From contig NZ_AP018722.1 of NCBI RefSeq assembly GCF_004001325.1, positions 868,001 through 932,000 of the forward strand: 64,000 nt of DNA, given 5' to 3'. The notes beneath the pieces were generated by a model that was not told where the DNA came from, did no database searches, and saw only the letters and a program-made list of their open reading frames with translations. Position numbers and translations under genes: made by a program. Positions 17,260 to 26,926 of this stretch are shown here, piece by piece. Numbering within the stretch: position 1 is the first letter of the stretch; each line of letters starts with the position of its first letter. This stretch comes from Thiomicrorhabdus aquaedulcis. Its GTDB lineage: Bacteria; Pseudomonadota; Gammaproteobacteria; Thiomicrospirales; Thiomicrospiraceae.

Positions 17260-18363
17260 TTACTCGTCGTCGGTAATAGAGTAAGGCAGCGGTTCAATAA
17301 TAGCCGCTTTGCCACTTTGACTTATTAAGTTGCCTTCAACGGCGTCAAGTGACTTTAATGTACCAATGGCTAGACATAAAGTGCCGCTAAAAATATCTCG
17401 TTGCGCCTTAATTACGTCAAAATTGTGGTTTCGGCCGTTGGAGTCGTTTAACGTGAGTACATCACCTGGACTTAGGGGCATTTCTTCTTCTAAGTGCACT
17501 CGTAGCATGCGTTTGGTAACTTTGCCACGATAATGTACGCGGGCGATTATTTCTTGTCCTGGAAAACAGCCTTTTTTAAAGTTAATGGCGTCTAATTTAT
17601 CCAAGTTCAAAAATTGTGCAATAAATTGCCCGCTGGTTGAACTGTTTACTTCGGGTATGCCGGCGGCGATGTCTAATAAATTCCAATCGGAGTTATTGGT
17701 AACGTCACAGGTGGCTTTTAACAGTGTCCATACGTTAATAATTTGTTCAACTGGGCCAAGTATGGCGTACTTGTGATAAGGGCCTGGTACCTTAACGACC
17801 AGCACATCACGCATGCCATCAAGGTCAATGTGGCCGGTTTCATAGGTGTTTTTAACTTTGGTGTTTAATCGACGTTGAATGTCCACATCTGCAAACTCAC
17901 CTGCGTAGCCAATTTGAATGAGAGTGTTGGCCATGTCAGTAATTTGCACGTCGGCACGCATCACAAACATTTTTAAACGTTTTAAAATGGACTCTTTAAG
18001 TGAGTTTTCAAACGTTAAATAAAATGCATCTTGATGTTTAAAAATTAAAAAAATCGCTAATACTTGACCTTTTGGGTCGCAGTAAGCCGATAACTGAGCG
18101 AGTTGCTCTGTTACTTGATGTAAGTCGTTGGTGAGCTGGCCTTGTAAAAAACTGGTTGCATCGTTGCCCGATATTTTTAGCAATGCTTGATGACTCAAAT
18201 TGGCCAAAACCGGGCCGTGCTTAACTAAGTAATGCTCTAATTCGGGTTGGCCAAAGCTGTTGATGGTTCCATCGACATTCCATTGAGCGTGTTGGCTGTT
18301 TAAAAAATCGAGCCAAGTTGAGTTTGTTGCGGCTGAATCGTCAGCGGTTGCAATCGTTGGCAT
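17260..18363 (-). CDS. ygfZ: tRNA-modifying/Fe-S repair protein YgfZ (GcvT-like)
   Basis: A 367-residue folate-binding protein of the YgfZ/IBA57 family, used in assembly or repair of certain Fe-S enzymes. The diagnostic motif KKGCFPGQEIIARVHYRGKV, with its conserved Cys, is near residues 258-277. The N-terminal LANLSHQALLKISGNDATSF and FLQGQLTNDLHQV are GcvT-like. Stand-alone gene, convergent with the upstream receptor gene. Confidence 0.92.
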   Translation of the reverse strand: MPTIATADDSAATNSTWLDFLNSQHAQWNVDGTINSFGQPELEHYLVKHGPVLANLSHQALLKISGNDATSFLQGQLTNDLHQVTEQLAQLSAYCDPKGQVLAIFLIFKHQDAFYLTFENSLKESILKRLKMFVMRADVQITDMANTLIQIGYAGEFADVDIQRRLNTKVKNTYETGHIDLDGMRDVLVVKVPGPYHKYAILGPVEQIINVWTLLKATCDVTNNSDWNLLDIAAGIPEVNSSTSGQFIAQFLNLDKLDAINFKKGCFPGQEIIARVHYRGKVTKRMLRVHLEEEMPLSPGDVLTLNDSNGRNHNFDVIKAQRDIFSGTLCLAIGTLKSLDAVEGNLISQSGKAAIIEPLPYSITDDE

Positions 18364-18551
18364 GTTAAAACCTTTATTTAGTATTAAGTGCGCTGATGAT
18401 ACAACATTCGTTTGTAATCACAAAATACGTTGTAAAATTGAGATTGTCAAAAAATACTTATGACTGGGTTAAGGCGTTATTTGAATTTTGTTTGATTTAT
18501 GGTTAGTATGACGTTTATTAAAAATCAACTGTCATAAACTGGAGAGTTAGG

Positions 18552-19115
18552 GTGTCTACATTAAATAAAGAGTTTTTGACCTTTAAGCTAGGGCGCGAAG
18601 AATTTGCAGTTGAAATTTTGCGAGTGCAAGAAATTCGTGGCTGGGAAACTCCCAGTCCTTTGCCCAGTGTGCCGCCTTATGTAAAAGGTGTGGTCGACTT
18701 ACGCGGTACGGTTGTGCCTATTATTGACTTACGTGAAAAATTTAAGTTACCGCTTAGTTACAATGGAACTACGGTAGTCATTGTGGTGCATGTACTCACA
18801 TCACAAGGTGAAAAAGTGGTTGGACTAGTGGTCGATGCTGTGTCAGATGTTCACCAGTTTGATGTTAATAACTTGCAATCACCACCGGATATTTCGTCGT
18901 CGGTTGAAAACCAGTTTGTATTAGGTTTAACCACTATATACGATGAAAAGGGTCAGCAAAGTATGGTTCACAGTCGCGCTGATGACGACAAACCTGCTGT
19001 AAAAGGACGCATGGTAATTGTGATTGATATTGATAAATTGGCTTCTGAAAATTTACTGCAGAGTGTGTTAATTGATTCTTTTCAGGACGCAACAACTACT
19101 AATGAAGCCCCTTAG
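18552..19115 (+). CDS. cheW: CheW-type coupling protein (third copy)
   Basis: A 187-residue CheW: FLTFKLGREEFAVEILRVQE, then IRGWETPSPLPSVPPYVKGV, then DLRGTVVPIIDLREKF, ending MVIVIDIDKL. GTG start with GGAGAG 6 bases upstream. It is isolated, between ygfZ and nadB. A short insertion near residues 135-150 (YDEKGQQSMVHSRADDDK) lengthens the second sub-domain compared with the other two copies. Its partner receptors or kinase cannot be assigned from position. Confidence 0.9.
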   Translation: MSTLNKEFLTFKLGREEFAVEILRVQEIRGWETPSPLPSVPPYVKGVVDLRGTVVPIIDLREKFKLPLSYNGTTVVIVVHVLTSQGEKVVGLVVDAVSDVHQFDVNNLQSPPDISSSVENQFVLGLTTIYDEKGQQSMVHSRADDDKPAVKGRMVIVIDIDKLASENLLQSVLIDSFQDATTTNEAP

Positions 19116-19263
19116 TAACCTTCCTTTAGTTAACATTATTATGCAGTGCTAAGATGGGGTAATAATGGGCTATTTTAACAATGCCGCCTTGATAAAATTT
19201 AAGGCTGGCAAAGTTAAACAAAGTTAACATCATGCACTTATAAACGCTCAGGTTTAGAACACG

Positions 19264-20955
19264 TCACTTAGGTTGCAATACAGTAGGTTTGGCTGTTTTA
19301 TGCGTGTGTGGATAGTCCAAATTGTAATGCAAGCCTCGACTTTCTCGACGGCGTTGTGCGCTCATTACCATGAGTTCGGCTACTAATACTAAATTGCGTA
19401 ACTCTAGCAAATCGCTTGATAGCGTATGTTGACGATAATACTCATGCACCTCTTTATGTAAATTACGAATCCGTTGCCGCGCACGCTTTAGACGTTTATT
19501 GGTGCGCACAATGCCTACATAATCCCACATCACTCTACGGACTTCGTCCCAATCGTGCGAAATAAGTACTTTTTCTTTAGGTTCAGTTATGCCCGTGGTG
19601 TCCCAAGACTTGATGATTTGCGTGATAGGCTGGTGGGTTTTAAAGGCTTTTTCAATGCTTAAATGCGCCATTTTAGCAAACACCAAACCTTCGGCTAATG
19701 AGTTGCTGGCCAGACGGTTGGCTCCATGCAGTCCGGTGTAAGCGGTTTCGCCAATGGCGTACAATCCTGTTAAGGTGGTTCGGCCTTCTAAATCGGTAAC
19801 GACACCTCCGCAGGTGTAATGAGCCGCAGGGACGACTGGAATCTGCTCTTGGCTTATGTCAATGCCAACCTTTAAACACCGCTCATAAATAGTGGGAAAG
19901 TGCGCTTTTAAAAAGTCTTTGGGCTGGTGAGTGATGTCTAAATACACGCAATCAATACCGTGCTTTTTCATTTCTTGGTCAATAGCGCGCGCCACAATGT
20001 CGCGGGGTGCTAAATCGCCACGTTCATCGTACTGTGTCATAAAAGCCGTGCCGTCTGGCAAGCGTAATATGCCGCCTTCACCTCGCACCGCCTCACTTAT
20101 TAAAAATGAACGATCTTTTGGGTGAAATAAGCACGTAGGGTGAAATTGATTAAATTCCATATTACCCACCGCACAGCCAGCACGCCAAGCCATGGCAATG
20201 CCGTCGCCAGTCGACGTGTCTGGGTTGCTGGTGTAAAGGTACGTTTTGCTTGCGCCACCGGTGGCCAACACGGTAAAGTCGGCGGTAATATCCATCACTT
20301 TTTTGGCTTTTTTATTGAGTGCATAAGCGCCAACACATCGAGTTCGTTTGGGATTTAATATTAAATCGATGGATATGTGTTCGGGCAATAATGTAATGTT
20401 AGGATGGGTTTTTACTGCTTTGATTAAAATGTCTAACACCGATTGACCCGTGTGGTCGGCGGCGTGTATCACGCGTCGATGACTGTGGCCGCCTTCTTGT
20501 GTTAAGTGAAACGGAAAATGACTGACGGTGTGGGCTGTGCTGTTTTCGAGCTTGTTTATTTTGCTAAATGGCACGCCCAAATCAATTAATTCGGCAATTG
20601 CTTCGGCGGCATGAGTAGCCACCACGGCGACTGCTTTTGGGTCGCACAGACCAGCACCTGCGTCTATAGTGTCGGCAATATGAGCTTCAATGCTATCAAA
20701 TGGGTCTAATACTGCCGCAATACCACCTTGGGCGTAATTGGTGCTGCCCTCAGAAAGCGCCGCTTTGGCCAGGATCATTACTTGGTGACCACCCGGTTTA
20801 CCCGCCAGTTTTAAGGCCAAAGACAGGCCTGCAATGCCGCTGCCAATCACCAATACTTGTGTACGCAAACTCTGCTTAGTCGCTTTGGCCTGCGTGGTCT
20901 TGTCGGTTTTTTTGGGTGCCGATTTTTTGGGGGTGGAGTTGATTGTCTGCGTCAT
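19264..20955 (-). CDS. nadB: L-aspartate oxidase
   Basis: The first enzyme of de novo NAD synthesis: FAD-dependent oxidation of L-aspartate to iminoaspartate, which NadA condenses with dihydroxyacetone phosphate. About 563 residues. FAD-binding VLVIGSGIAGLSLALKLAG, succinate dehydrogenase-like HTVSHFPFHLTQEGGHSHRR and FHPTCLFHP, then IPVVPAAHYTCGGV and the C-terminal RRESRGLHYNLDYP. Start at 20955 (MTQTINS) has AAGG upstream; the ATG at 21027 would add 24 residues. Before the FAD site there is a Lys/Thr-rich tail of about 30 residues that most NadB lack. Confidence 0.95.
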   Translation of the reverse strand: MTQTINSTPKKSAPKKTDKTTQAKATKQSLRTQVLVIGSGIAGLSLALKLAGKPGGHQVMILAKAALSEGSTNYAQGGIAAVLDPFDSIEAHIADTIDAGAGLCDPKAVAVVATHAAEAIAELIDLGVPFSKINKLENSTAHTVSHFPFHLTQEGGHSHRRVIHAADHTGQSVLDILIKAVKTHPNITLLPEHISIDLILNPKRTRCVGAYALNKKAKKVMDITADFTVLATGGASKTYLYTSNPDTSTGDGIAMAWRAGCAVGNMEFNQFHPTCLFHPKDRSFLISEAVRGEGGILRLPDGTAFMTQYDERGDLAPRDIVARAIDQEMKKHGIDCVYLDITHQPKDFLKAHFPTIYERCLKVGIDISQEQIPVVPAAHYTCGGVVTDLEGRTTLTGLYAIGETAYTGLHGANRLASNSLAEGLVFAKMAHLSIEKAFKTHQPITQIIKSWDTTGITEPKEKVLISHDWDEVRRVMWDYVGIVRTNKRLKRARQRIRNLHKEVHEYYRQHTLSSDLLELRNLVLVAELMVMSAQRRRESRGLHYNLDYPHTHKTAKPTVLQPK

Positions 20956-21036
20956 TTGCTCAACCTTTTGTGGCCATGCCCTTGAATAAAAAACTAATAG
21001 TAGCATATTATAACTTGCCAAACGCAAACGCCAATC

Positions 21037-21052
21037 CCACCAGGCCTGGTGG
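21037..21052. repeat. Intergenic palindrome CCACCAGGCCTGGTGG
   Basis: A perfect 16-base palindrome carrying the CCAGGCCTGG core, in the nadB-rseC divergent gap. Confidence 0.88.
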
Positions 21053-21081
21053 TTGTCTGGAAGGCTTTATTAGTGGTTGCC

Positions 21082-21096
21082 AGAATCAACTGGGGT
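21082..21096. repeat. 15-base repeat AGAATCAACTGGGGT (copy 2)
   Basis: Exact match to 10555-10569. As there, a sequence with MITE-tip similarity follows (here at about 21155). Confidence 0.6.
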
Positions 21097-21149
21097 TAAT
21101 AAAGATGCCCTTTAATTGACCTTAATTGGCTTTGGTTAGTTAATGGTAT

Positions 21150-21187
21150 TTTTAGAGACCTTTACAGCTGTAAAAGTTCCTAAAAAT
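21150..21187. repeat. Imperfect inverted repeat resembling two fused MITE tips
   Basis: TTTTTAGAGACCTTTACAG is directly followed by its near-complement CTGTAAAAGTTCCTAAAAA, making a 38-base inverted repeat without a loop. The half-site AGAGACCTTTnCA resembles the MITE terminus. It sits about 40 bases upstream of the rseC start, so an operator or hairpin is an alternative. Confidence 0.5.
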
Positions 21188-21227
21188 TGAAATTAAGCGT
21201 GACGACAAAAAAGGTTTTAGAAGTTTA

Positions 21228-21791
21228 ATGCCAACGCCAAATACAAATGAAAATGCCGGTAATCTTATATTTGAAAGCTCGCAACACAATTCCACAAACA
21301 CCGAGCAATACGCCAAGCGGTTACTGCTTGAACAGGGTGTGGTTGAATCGGTAGACAAAGGCTTTGCCTACGTTGTTACCCAACGTGCAACAGGGTGTAG
21401 TGGTTGTCAATCTTCTTCAGGCTGCGGCACATCAGCGTTGTCTAAACTGTTTAGCAGTACTTCGGGTGTAAACTCGGCCATTAAAGTCAGTAACACCGAG
21501 CATTGTCAACCTGGTGATGTGGTGATGTTAAGCTTAGACGAGTCACGCTTGCTTAAGCATTCTTTTATGGCCTATGGTTTACCATTATTAGGCTTGTTTA
21601 TTTTGGCCTGGCTTAGCAGTCAAATCCTTCAAACGCTCGGCGCAAGCCCCGTGCTAATGGATGTAGGTTCCATTGTGGGCGGTCTATTTGGCTTGATTGT
21701 GGGTTGGACGTTGACACGTAAATTTTACCAACCCATTATGCCTTGCATACAAAGCGTACTCAGTCGTGTTAATGACAAAAATTTAACTTAA
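21228..21791 (+). CDS. rseC: RseC/MucC-family membrane protein
   Basis: A 187-residue RseC-like protein. An N-terminal cytoplasmic domain has the Cys cluster ATGCSGCQSSSGCGTSALSK, likely metal- or Fe-S-binding, followed by LSLDESRLLKHSFMAYGLPL and two transmembrane helices (about residues 105-125 and 133-155). RseC modulates sigma-E regulation and SoxR reduction in E. coli. The first 30 residues are extra to the family, so a later start is possible. It lies directly upstream of a DegP/MucD-type protease gene, as in mucABCD loci, although the sigma factor and anti-sigma genes are not here. Confidence 0.9.
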   Translation: MPTPNTNENAGNLIFESSQHNSTNTEQYAKRLLLEQGVVESVDKGFAYVVTQRATGCSGCQSSSGCGTSALSKLFSSTSGVNSAIKVSNTEHCQPGDVVMLSLDESRLLKHSFMAYGLPLLGLFILAWLSSQILQTLGASPVLMDVGSIVGGLFGLIVGWTLTRKFYQPIMPCIQSVLSRVNDKNLT

Positions 21792-21884
21792 AAATGAGGC
21801 CTTTGAACGAGATAATCAATGCAAAACTCATGTATTGACAATTTACTGGTGCAAAGTTTACTTAATTAATGAGAGGTGATAAAC

Positions 21885-23312
21885 ATGAAGAAAGGGTCTT
21901 TTTTTAGTTCGGTAATGTTATCGTGCTTGTTAGTGGTGCAAATCCCTTACGCCAGCGCCGACAATAACAGTCGTTATGGCTTACCTGATTTTACGCAATT
22001 GGTTGAAGAGAATAATATGGTGGTGGTCAATATTAGTACCACTAAAAAGGTAGAACGAGAGTTGCCGCCCCAATTTAAAGGCATGCCTGATGACATGCTA
22101 CGTTATTTCTTCGGTATTCCCGGCTTAGGCGCACCGCAAAGTCCACATGGAAAATCGGCTCCCGACAAAGAAGAAGTACATTCGCTGGGTTCGGGTTTTA
22201 TCATCAGTGCTGATGGCTATATTATTACCAATAATCACGTTATAGAGGGTGCCGACGAAATAGTGGTACGCATGCGTAATCGCAAAGAATTAAAAGCCAC
22301 CGTAGTGGGTACAGACAAACGCACGGACGTGGCGTTGTTAAAAATTAACGCCAAAGATTTGCCGGTTGCAAAAATTGGCCGATCACAGGGTTTAAAAGTA
22401 GGCCAGTGGGTCGTCGCGATTGGTGAACCATTCGGCTTGGATTACACTGTTACTCAAGGGATTGTGAGTGCACTTGGGCGCGCATTACCCGAAGACACTT
22501 ACGTGCCCTTTATACAAACCGATGTGGCCATAAATCCGGGTAACTCGGGTGGGCCATTGTTTGACCTAAATGGTGAAGTTATTGGGGTAAATTCACAAAT
22601 TTACAGCAAAAGTGGTGGTTCGATGGGCTTATCCTTTGCCATTCCCATTGATATTGCCATGAATGTGGTCAACCAAATAAAAGAAACTGGCAAAGTCACG
22701 CGTGGTTTCTTGGGTGTGCAAGTGCAAGAAGTCACCTCAGATTTGTCTGAATCGTTTGGCTTAACTAAGCCTATGGGTGCTTTAGTCGGTGAAACTTTTC
22801 CCAATACTCCCGCACAAAAAGCGGGTATTGAATCAGGCGATATTATTTTAGAGTTTGATGGCAAAATCATTGAAAAATCATCTGATTTACCGCCCATTGT
22901 TGGGGTTACACCGGTGAATAAAAAAGTGGACGTCAAACTCCTAAGACAAGGCAAAGAAAAAACTGTGAGCTTAACATTAGTATCACTAGAGCAAGCCGAA
23001 ATGAGCAGCGATGCTCAAGCCAGTCAGCACATCAGCAACCGCTTTGGTGCCACGGTAGAAGACATAGATAAAAATGTGCTAAACGATTTAAAGCTTCCGT
23101 TTGGTGTCATGGTGAGCAACGTAACGGGTGGACCTGCCGAGCAAGCTGGTTTACGCAAAGGCGATATTTTAGTGACCATTGATTTTAAACCCATTAAAAG
23201 CGCGCGCGAATTTGAAGCAATTGTTAAAACCTTACCAAAAGGTCGCTCTTTGCCAGTACGTGTGGTGCGAAATAATCAGTCGTTATTTTTACCGCTGGTG
23301 TTTGAAAAATAA
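21885..23312 (+). CDS. mucD: Periplasmic serine protease DegP/MucD (HtrA family)
   Basis: A 475-residue secreted protease-chaperone. Signal peptide (KKGSFFSSVMLSCLLVVQIP, cleavage after ASA), trypsin-like domain with catalytic His (TNNHVIEGADEIVVRM), Asp (DKRTDVALLKI) and Ser (NPGNSGGPLFDL), then two PDZ domains (TRGFLGVQVQEV and the last 90 residues). It degrades or refolds damaged envelope proteins. The ATG at 21885 has GAGAGGTGA 6 bases upstream; a GTG at 21876 would overlap that site. It follows rseC by 93 bases, the mucC-mucD order. Confidence 0.93.
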   Translation: MKKGSFFSSVMLSCLLVVQIPYASADNNSRYGLPDFTQLVEENNMVVVNISTTKKVERELPPQFKGMPDDMLRYFFGIPGLGAPQSPHGKSAPDKEEVHSLGSGFIISADGYIITNNHVIEGADEIVVRMRNRKELKATVVGTDKRTDVALLKINAKDLPVAKIGRSQGLKVGQWVVAIGEPFGLDYTVTQGIVSALGRALPEDTYVPFIQTDVAINPGNSGGPLFDLNGEVIGVNSQIYSKSGGSMGLSFAIPIDIAMNVVNQIKETGKVTRGFLGVQVQEVTSDLSESFGLTKPMGALVGETFPNTPAQKAGIESGDIILEFDGKIIEKSSDLPPIVGVTPVNKKVDVKLLRQGKEKTVSLTLVSLEQAEMSSDAQASQHISNRFGATVEDIDKNVLNDLKLPFGVMVSNVTGGPAEQAGLRKGDILVTIDFKPIKSAREFEAIVKTLPKGRSLPVRVVRNNQSLFLPLVFEK

Positions 23313-23477
23313 TCCAAGGCTTTTTTTGGCCGGTCATGCAACGTATTTTAAGATGCGGATTTTTAGGATATAGCGTAAAATACGCGATTATTTGATTTGA
23401 ACCAAAAATCGATGAGCTCAATAAATATATTTTAACTGCTATTTAACTGCTAAATAAGCAGGGTTGGGTAAGTGGAT

Positions 23478-23504
23478 TAAAAGGGGCTTTGGCCCCTTTT
23501 TTTA
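23478..23504 (+). terminator. Rho-independent terminator before lepA
   Basis: Stem AAAAGGGGC / GCCCCTTTTTTT with loop TTTG, ending in seven T. It separates the protease transcript from the lepA operon. Confidence 0.88.
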
Positions 23505-23569
23505 TGAGATGGTTTTTTACCAGCGGGCGACTCTAATTTAAAGTTAACCTGTTGATTTGTGGAGTTTAA

Positions 23570-25378
23570 ATGTCAGACCAGTTAAAGTTTATTCGTAATT
23601 TCTCGATTATTGCGCACATCGACCACGGAAAATCGACCATTGCCGATCGGTTTATTCATCTATGTGGCGGTTTAACCGATCGCGAAATGTCCACTCAAGT
23701 TCTAGATTCAATGGACATTGAACGTGAGCGAGGCATTACCATTAAAGCGCAATGCGTCACCCTAAACTACAAATCAAAAGACGGTAACACCTACAAACTT
23801 AATTTTATTGATACCCCAGGACACGTCGATTTTTCGTACGAAGTATCGCGTTCGTTAGCCGCCTGCGAAGGTGCTTTATTGGTGGTAGACGCTTCGCAAG
23901 GCGTTGAGGCGCAAACCGTAGCCAACTGTTACACCGCCATCGAGCAAGGCTTAGAAGTGTTGGTGGTGTTAAATAAAATAGATTTGCCAGCCGCCGATCC
24001 CGAGCGTGTTATTGAAGAAATTGAAGAAATTATTGGGGTTGAAGCCACCGACGCCGTTCGTGCCAGCGCCAAAGCGGGTATTGGTATTGAAGAAACCCTG
24101 GAAGAAATTGTTTTAAAAATACCACCACCACAAGGCGATCCAGACGCACCACTAAAAGCCTTGATTATCGATTCTTGGTTTGATAATTACCTGGGTGTGG
24201 TGTCATTAGTTCGCGTGATTGACGGCAAAATTGGCAAAAAAACCAAAATGAAGGTCATGTCCACTCAAGAGGTTTATCTGGTGGATGAAGTAGGGGTTTT
24301 TACCCCTAAACGTACGCCAAAAGACTTTTTGTCGGCCGGTGAAGTTGGTTACGTGACATCGGGTATTAAAGACATCGACGGTGCGCCAGTGGGCGACACC
24401 TTGGCGGATGCCGCAAGACCCAATATTGTGGCGTTGCCTGGGTTTAAACCCGCGCAACCACGCGTGTTTGCAGGGTTGTTTCCTATTGCATCCGATCAGT
24501 ATGAAGACTTGCGTGAATCGTTGCGTAAATTACGCTTAAACGATGCCGCGTTGCATTTTGAACCTGAAACATCCGAAGCACTTGGCTTTGGTTTTAGATG
24601 TGGGTTTTTGGGCATGTTGCACATGGAAATTGTGCAAGAGCGTTTAGAGCGTGAATACGATCTGGATTTAATCACCACCGCACCCACGGTTATCTATGAG
24701 ATTCTGACCAAAAATGGTCAAGTTATGACCATTGATAACCCATCAGAATTACCCGATTTAGGCATTGTGGCCGAAATCAGAGAACCGATTATTCAGGCTA
24801 ATATTTTAGTCCCGCACGAACACGTGGGCGCTGTAATGAAGTTGTGCATTGAAAAACGCGGCGTGCAAAAAGACATGAACTACTCGGGTGGTCAGGTGTC
24901 TATTCATTATGAACTGCCGCTCAACGAAGTGGTTTTGGATTTCTTTGATCGCTTAAAGTCTTGCAGTCGTGGTTATGCGTCTATGGATTATGAGTTTAAG
25001 CGTTTTCAGGCCGATGACTTGGTGCGTATGGACTTTTTAATTAACGGCGAACCAGTCGATGCGTTATCGGTAATTGTCCATCGAGCGTTTGCAGTTCAGC
25101 GTGGTAAAGTTATTATTGAAAAGCTCAAAGACGTTATTCCTCGGCAAATGTTTGACGTGGCCATTCAAGCGGCCATTGGTGCAAAAGTCATTGGTCGCAC
25201 CAACGTCAAAGCCTTGCGAAAAAACGTGACCGCCAAGTGTTATGGTGGTGACGTTTCGCGTAAGAAAAAATTGCTGAACAAGCAAAAAGAGGGTAAAAAA
25301 CGCATGAAGATGATTGGCAGTGTTGAACTACCACAAGAAGCCTTCTTGGCCATCTTAGATACCGGAGGAGAGTCTTAA
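23570..25378 (+). CDS. lepA: Elongation factor 4 (LepA)
   Basis: A 602-residue ribosome-binding GTPase. G1 [10 protein letters not shown]2 [12 protein letters not shown]3 [11 protein letters not shown]4 [10 protein letters not shown], then the EF-G-like domains and the LepA-specific C-terminal domain ([40 protein letters not shown]). It can back-translocate or remodel stalled ribosomes. First gene of the lepA-lepB-rnc-era-recO-pdxJ-acpS run. The stop TAA overlaps the lepB ATG by one base. Confidence 0.97.
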   Translation: MSDQLKFIRNFSIIAHIDHGKSTIADRFIHLCGGLTDREMSTQVLDSMDIERERGITIKAQCVTLNYKSKDGNTYKLNFIDTPGHVDFSYEVSRSLAACEGALLVVDASQGVEAQTVANCYTAIEQGLEVLVVLNKIDLPAADPERVIEEIEEIIGVEATDAVRASAKAGIGIEETLEEIVLKIPPPQGDPDAPLKALIIDSWFDNYLGVVSLVRVIDGKIGKKTKMKVMSTQEVYLVDEVGVFTPKRTPKDFLSAGEVGYVTSGIKDIDGAPVGDTLADAARPNIVALPGFKPAQPRVFAGLFPIASDQYEDLRESLRKLRLNDAALHFEPETSEALGFGFRCGFLGMLHMEIVQERLEREYDLDLITTAPTVIYEILTKNGQVMTIDNPSELPDLGIVAEIREPIIQANILVPHEHVGAVMKLCIEKRGVQKDMNYSGGQVSIHYELPLNEVVLDFFDRLKSCSRGYASMDYEFKRFQADDLVRMDFLINGEPVDALSVIVHRAFAVQRGKVIIEKLKDVIPRQMFDVAIQAAIGAKVIGRTNVKALRKNVTAKCYGGDVSRKKKLLNKQKEGKKRMKMIGSVELPQEAFLAILDTGGES

Positions 25379-26148
25379 TGAGCTTTGAACTGATTTTAGT
25401 GATGATTACGGCCGTTACCGGCGTGATCACCTATGTTGATCGCATCATTTGGCGTCCTAAGCGCTTAGCGGCGGTTACCACCGAAAAAGAGCCAATTTTG
25501 GTTGAGTACGCGCGCTCGTTGTTCCCGGTGTTTTTGGTGGTATTGGTCTTGCGTTCGTTTATTATCGAGCCGTTTCGCATTCCGTCGGGTTCGATGTACC
25601 CCACGTTAGAAATTGGTGATTTTATTGCCGTGAATAAGTTTTCTTACGGCGTTAAATTGCCGGTATTGCAAACCACTATTATTCCGATCAGCCTGCCACA
25701 ACGCGGCGATGTGGTGGTGTTTAAATACCCCAAAGACCCCGATGTTGACTACATTAAACGCGTAGTGGGTCTGCCGGGTGATCGTATTACTTATTTAGAC
25801 CGTGTGTTGTACGTTAACGACCAAGCAGTCAGTTATGAACCTATTGGTAAATACGTTGGAAACGAATCGGGTTCGGTGATGAACGGCGCTAAAGAACTTA
25901 AAGAAACTTTAAGCGATGGGCATGAACACCGCATTTTGTGGGATGAAAGCAAAGCCAGCTTAGACATTCAAACACTTACGGTTCCCGAAGGTGAATACTT
26001 TATGATGGGCGACAATCGTGATCACAGTAACGACAGTCGTTTTTGGGGTACCGTCCCCGAAAAAAATCTTAAAGGCAAAGCCTTTGGTATTTGGATGAAC
26101 TGGGATAATGGCGTGCATTTTAACCGCATTGGTAAAGGGATTAACTAA
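25378..26148 (+). CDS. lepB: Signal peptidase I
   Basis: A 256-residue inner-membrane endopeptidase that removes Sec signal peptides. Two N-terminal membrane segments, then box B FRIPSGSMYPTL with the catalytic Ser, box C/D DYIKRVVGLPGD with the catalytic Lys, and box E YFMMGDNRDHSNDSRFWG. Start ATG shares its A with the last base of the lepA stop, which implies translational coupling. rnc begins 2 bases after its stop. Confidence 0.96.
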   Translation: MSFELILVMITAVTGVITYVDRIIWRPKRLAAVTTEKEPILVEYARSLFPVFLVVLVLRSFIIEPFRIPSGSMYPTLEIGDFIAVNKFSYGVKLPVLQTTIIPISLPQRGDVVVFKYPKDPDVDYIKRVVGLPGDRITYLDRVLYVNDQAVSYEPIGKYVGNESGSVMNGAKELKETLSDGHEHRILWDESKASLDIQTLTVPEGEYFMMGDNRDHSNDSRFWGTVPEKNLKGKAFGIWMNWDNGVHFNRIGKGIN

Positions 26149-26150
26149 CT

Positions 26151-26864
26151 ATGGCGGTTAAATCCTCAGATACATTCCCAGTAGAGCGCATGGCAAAATT
26201 AAATGCGTTGTCTAAAAAACTGGGTTACGAGTACCAAAATATTGACTATTTGCAACGCGCTTTAACCCATCGCAGTGTGGGTTCTAGAAACAACGAGCGG
26301 TTGGAGTTTTTGGGTGACAGTTTGGTCAATTTTATGATTGCCGATGTGTTGTTTCACCAGTTTGACCGCTTGCCAGAAGGTGACATGAGCCGTATTCGCG
26401 CTCATTTGGTTAAGGGTGACACCTTGGCGGTCATTGGCCGAGAGTATAATTTAAGCGATTATTTAGTCTTGGGACCCGGTGAGCTAAAAAGTGGCGGTTA
26501 CCGACGTAACTCGATTATTGCCGATGCGGTTGAGGCCATTATTGCCTCGGTTTATGAAGACGGCGGATTGGATGTGTGTCGAGATTTGGTTACGCGTTTT
26601 TATCAAGAGCGCTTGGCTGAATTAGACCCTAAAAATGTTGGTAAAGACCCTAAAACACGTTTGCAAGAGTGGTTGCAGTCTAATAATCAACCGCTGCCCG
26701 AATACAGTATTATTAGTGTAAATGGTGCCGCACACGCCCAAGAATTTACAGTGTCGTGTTACGTTGAAAAACTCACCTCAAAATTTGAGGCTACGGCATC
26801 AAGCCGTCGCAAGGCCGAACAATTAGCCGCCGAAATAGCGCTGGAAGCCTTAGGCGAATTTTAA
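26151..26864 (+). CDS. rnc: Ribonuclease III
   Basis: A 237-residue dsRNA endonuclease. Catalytic-domain signature NNERLEFLGDSLVNFMIADV (acidic residues bind Mg), then IIADAVEAIIASVYEDGG, and a C-terminal double-strand RNA binding domain from DPKTRLQEWLQSNNQPLPEY. It matures rRNA and some mRNAs. It lies between lepB (2-base gap) and era, the classical order. N-terminus is slightly longer than E. coli Rnc. Confidence 0.97.
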   Translation: MAVKSSDTFPVERMAKLNALSKKLGYEYQNIDYLQRALTHRSVGSRNNERLEFLGDSLVNFMIADVLFHQFDRLPEGDMSRIRAHLVKGDTLAVIGREYNLSDYLVLGPGELKSGGYRRNSIIADAVEAIIASVYEDGGLDVCRDLVTRFYQERLAELDPKNVGKDPKTRLQEWLQSNNQPLPEYSIISVNGAAHAQEFTVSCYVEKLTSKFEATASSRRKAEQLAAEIALEALGEF

Positions 26865-26926
26865 TGACCAATCATGGTCAACCTGCGTAAGCTTTGTCTT
26901 ATGCATTTGTGGTACATAAGGACGCT

